Below, piece by piece: positions 6,131-6,601 of a stretch of DNA of 6,601 bases. The translations under genes were made by a program, and so were the position numbers. The stretch is from positions 1 through 6,601 of the forward strand of contig CADCWJ010000741.1 of assembly GCA_902806365.1 (NCBI GenBank), in the 5' to 3' direction. Within the stretch, counting starts at the first letter, position 1, and each line of letters begins with the position of its first letter. The stretch comes from an uncultured Thermomicrobiales bacterium. Lineage in GTDB: Bacteria; Chloroflexota; Chloroflexia; Thermomicrobiales; UBA6265. The notes beneath the pieces were generated by a model. That model had not been told where the DNA came from and searched no databases. It saw only the letters and a list, made by a program, of their open reading frames with translations.

Positions 6131-6162
6131 GCCAGCATAGCATGGGATCGGCACATGCTGGC
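6131..6162. promoter_or_regulatory. Operator-like inverted repeat over a possible extended -10
   Basis: GCCAGCAT (6131-6138) and ATGCTGGC (6155-6162) form a perfect 8-base inverted repeat with a 16-base spacer. On the minus strand, TGC-TATGCT (6142-6134) looks like an extended -10 and overlaps one half-site. This would fit a repressor-controlled promoter for the transporter, with a start near 6127 and a leader of about 290 bases. No -35 is evident. The assignment is inference from pattern only. Confidence 0.3.
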
Positions 6163-6279
6163 GCTGGGTTGGGAACGGCAGAGTGACCTCGGGCAACATG
6201 GATTGCGAACCGGCAAGACTCTGGGAATATGGTCCCAAGACCCGAAGACTCCAGGTTGCATCGGCTCGGGGAATGAGGC

Positions 6280-6601
6280 ATGTTCAGTAGTTTGTGGCGA
6301 ATTCGAAAAGTGGTTTCCGAGGAAAAACCTGGGCCCGGAGATGTCATCGAGTTTGAAAGGGAAACAGATCCACTGCCCGAGCAGGTGTACCACGATGCCG
6401 CTCGCCACTATCTGGATGTGCAAATCAGCGCCTTCGATGTACTTGACGCGAGATCAGGACAGATTTTCTCTGTGGGAAGTGTCGCACTTCCACTTACATT
6501 CGCACTGCTCAACCTAGGCTCGAACGAAGTGAATATTCCAACGATTGCGGTTTGGTCACTGCGGGCAGGACTGATCGTTTATCTGTGGCTCCTCTTCTGC
6601 A
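6280..6601 (+). CDS. Putative membrane protein with cytosolic N-terminus and two TM helices (3' end outside window)
   Basis: The frame starts at ATG 6280, just after an in-frame TGA at 6274-6276, and stays open to the right edge, giving 107 residues. The sequence has a basic N-terminus (MFSSLWRIRK), an acidic linker (14-33), an amphipathic helix (about 34-58: PEQVYHDAARHYLDVQISAF then DVLDARSGQ), a hydrophobic segment (about 61-79) and a second one beginning near 87 and continuing past the edge. This layout, with a helix ending in an Asp-x-[KR]-[AS]-G-type turn just before a TM pair, is seen in many small two-TM bacterial proteins, including SLATT-like ones; I cannot assign a family. GGGGA (6268-6272) seven bases before ATG may be the ribosome binding site. 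GC is about 52% in 6301-6600, and about half of third codon positions are G or C (56 of 107), unlike the other genes here, which suggests acquisition by transfer. Confidence 0.75.
   Translation, partial: MFSSLWRIRKVVSEEKPGPGDVIEFERETDPLPEQVYHDAARHYLDVQISAFDVLDARSGQIFSVGSVALPLTFALLNLGSNEVNIPTIAVWSLRAGLIVYLWLLFC

Larger units (their letters stand above)
5837..6279. other. 443-base non-coding region upstream of the transporter, rich in inverted repeats
   Basis: No firm gene is seen between the transporter start (5836) and the right-edge gene (6280). It holds, from left to right: the transporter ribosome binding site (5842-5846); hairpin GGGGG-ATCA-CCCCC (5857-5870); a terminator-like hairpin on the minus strand (5931-5959); GCGTTC-TCCGG-GAACGC (6003-6019); ACCCTG-GT-CAGGGT (6028-6041); GAGAA-CA-TTCTC (6043-6054); a long-spaced inverted repeat (6131-6162); and TGGGA-ATATGG-TCCCA (6222-6237). 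A weak minus-strand open frame (6143 to 6000, 47 codons) has GC-ending codons but no ribosome binding site. From about 6165 rightwards the GC content falls. Confidence 0.6.

Noticed and set aside
6155..6517. 120-codon plus-strand open frame overlapping the right-edge gene.
   Set aside because: Cys/Ser/His-rich with no structure. The other frame from 6280 gives a coherent membrane protein that stays open to the edge.

Overview
The window is GC-rich bacterial chromosome, roughly 70% GC in the coding parts I counted by hand. Gene content and protein style (an NfeD protease beside a FloA flotillin, a stand-alone UBP-type zinc finger, GC-rich codon choice) suggest a Gram-positive-like or Chloroflexota/Thermomicrobia-type organism. 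That assignment is inference, since no marker gene is present. I see no tRNA, rRNA, CRISPR array, transposase or insertion sequence.

Layout, left to right. (1) Positions 2-226, plus strand: the C-terminal end of a protein cut by the window edge, probably a SAM-dependent methyltransferase. (2) Positions 295-2767, plus strand: nfeD followed by floA, the well-known pair encoding a membrane-bound ClpP-class serine protease and a flotillin-like membrane-microdomain scaffold. This NfeD lacks a recognisable C-terminal OB-fold domain. (3) Positions 3035-3406, plus strand: a small Arg-rich hypothetical protein. (4) Positions 3423-3680, minus strand: a small UBP-type zinc finger protein, convergent with the small gene. 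(5) Positions 3801-4577, plus strand: a complete class I SAM-dependent methyltransferase, divergent from the zinc finger gene. (6) Positions 4604-5836, minus strand: a 12-TM major facilitator superfamily transporter, convergent with the methyltransferase. (7) Positions 5837-6279: a structured non-coding stretch upstream of the transporter, with several inverted repeats, a terminator-like hairpin on the transporter's strand and an operator-like inverted repeat over a possible extended -10. (8) Positions 6280-6601, plus strand: the first 107 residues of a membrane protein that runs off the right edge. Its base composition (about 52% GC) and codon use differ sharply from everything to its left.

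How the genes relate. NfeD and FloA are expected to work together at the membrane. The zinc finger gene, the methyltransferase and the transporter are arranged divergently and convergently, so they are probably separate transcription units without an obvious shared pathway. The right edge looks like the start of an accessory or acquired segment. It is the most likely place for something new, but only the first part of its first gene is visible.
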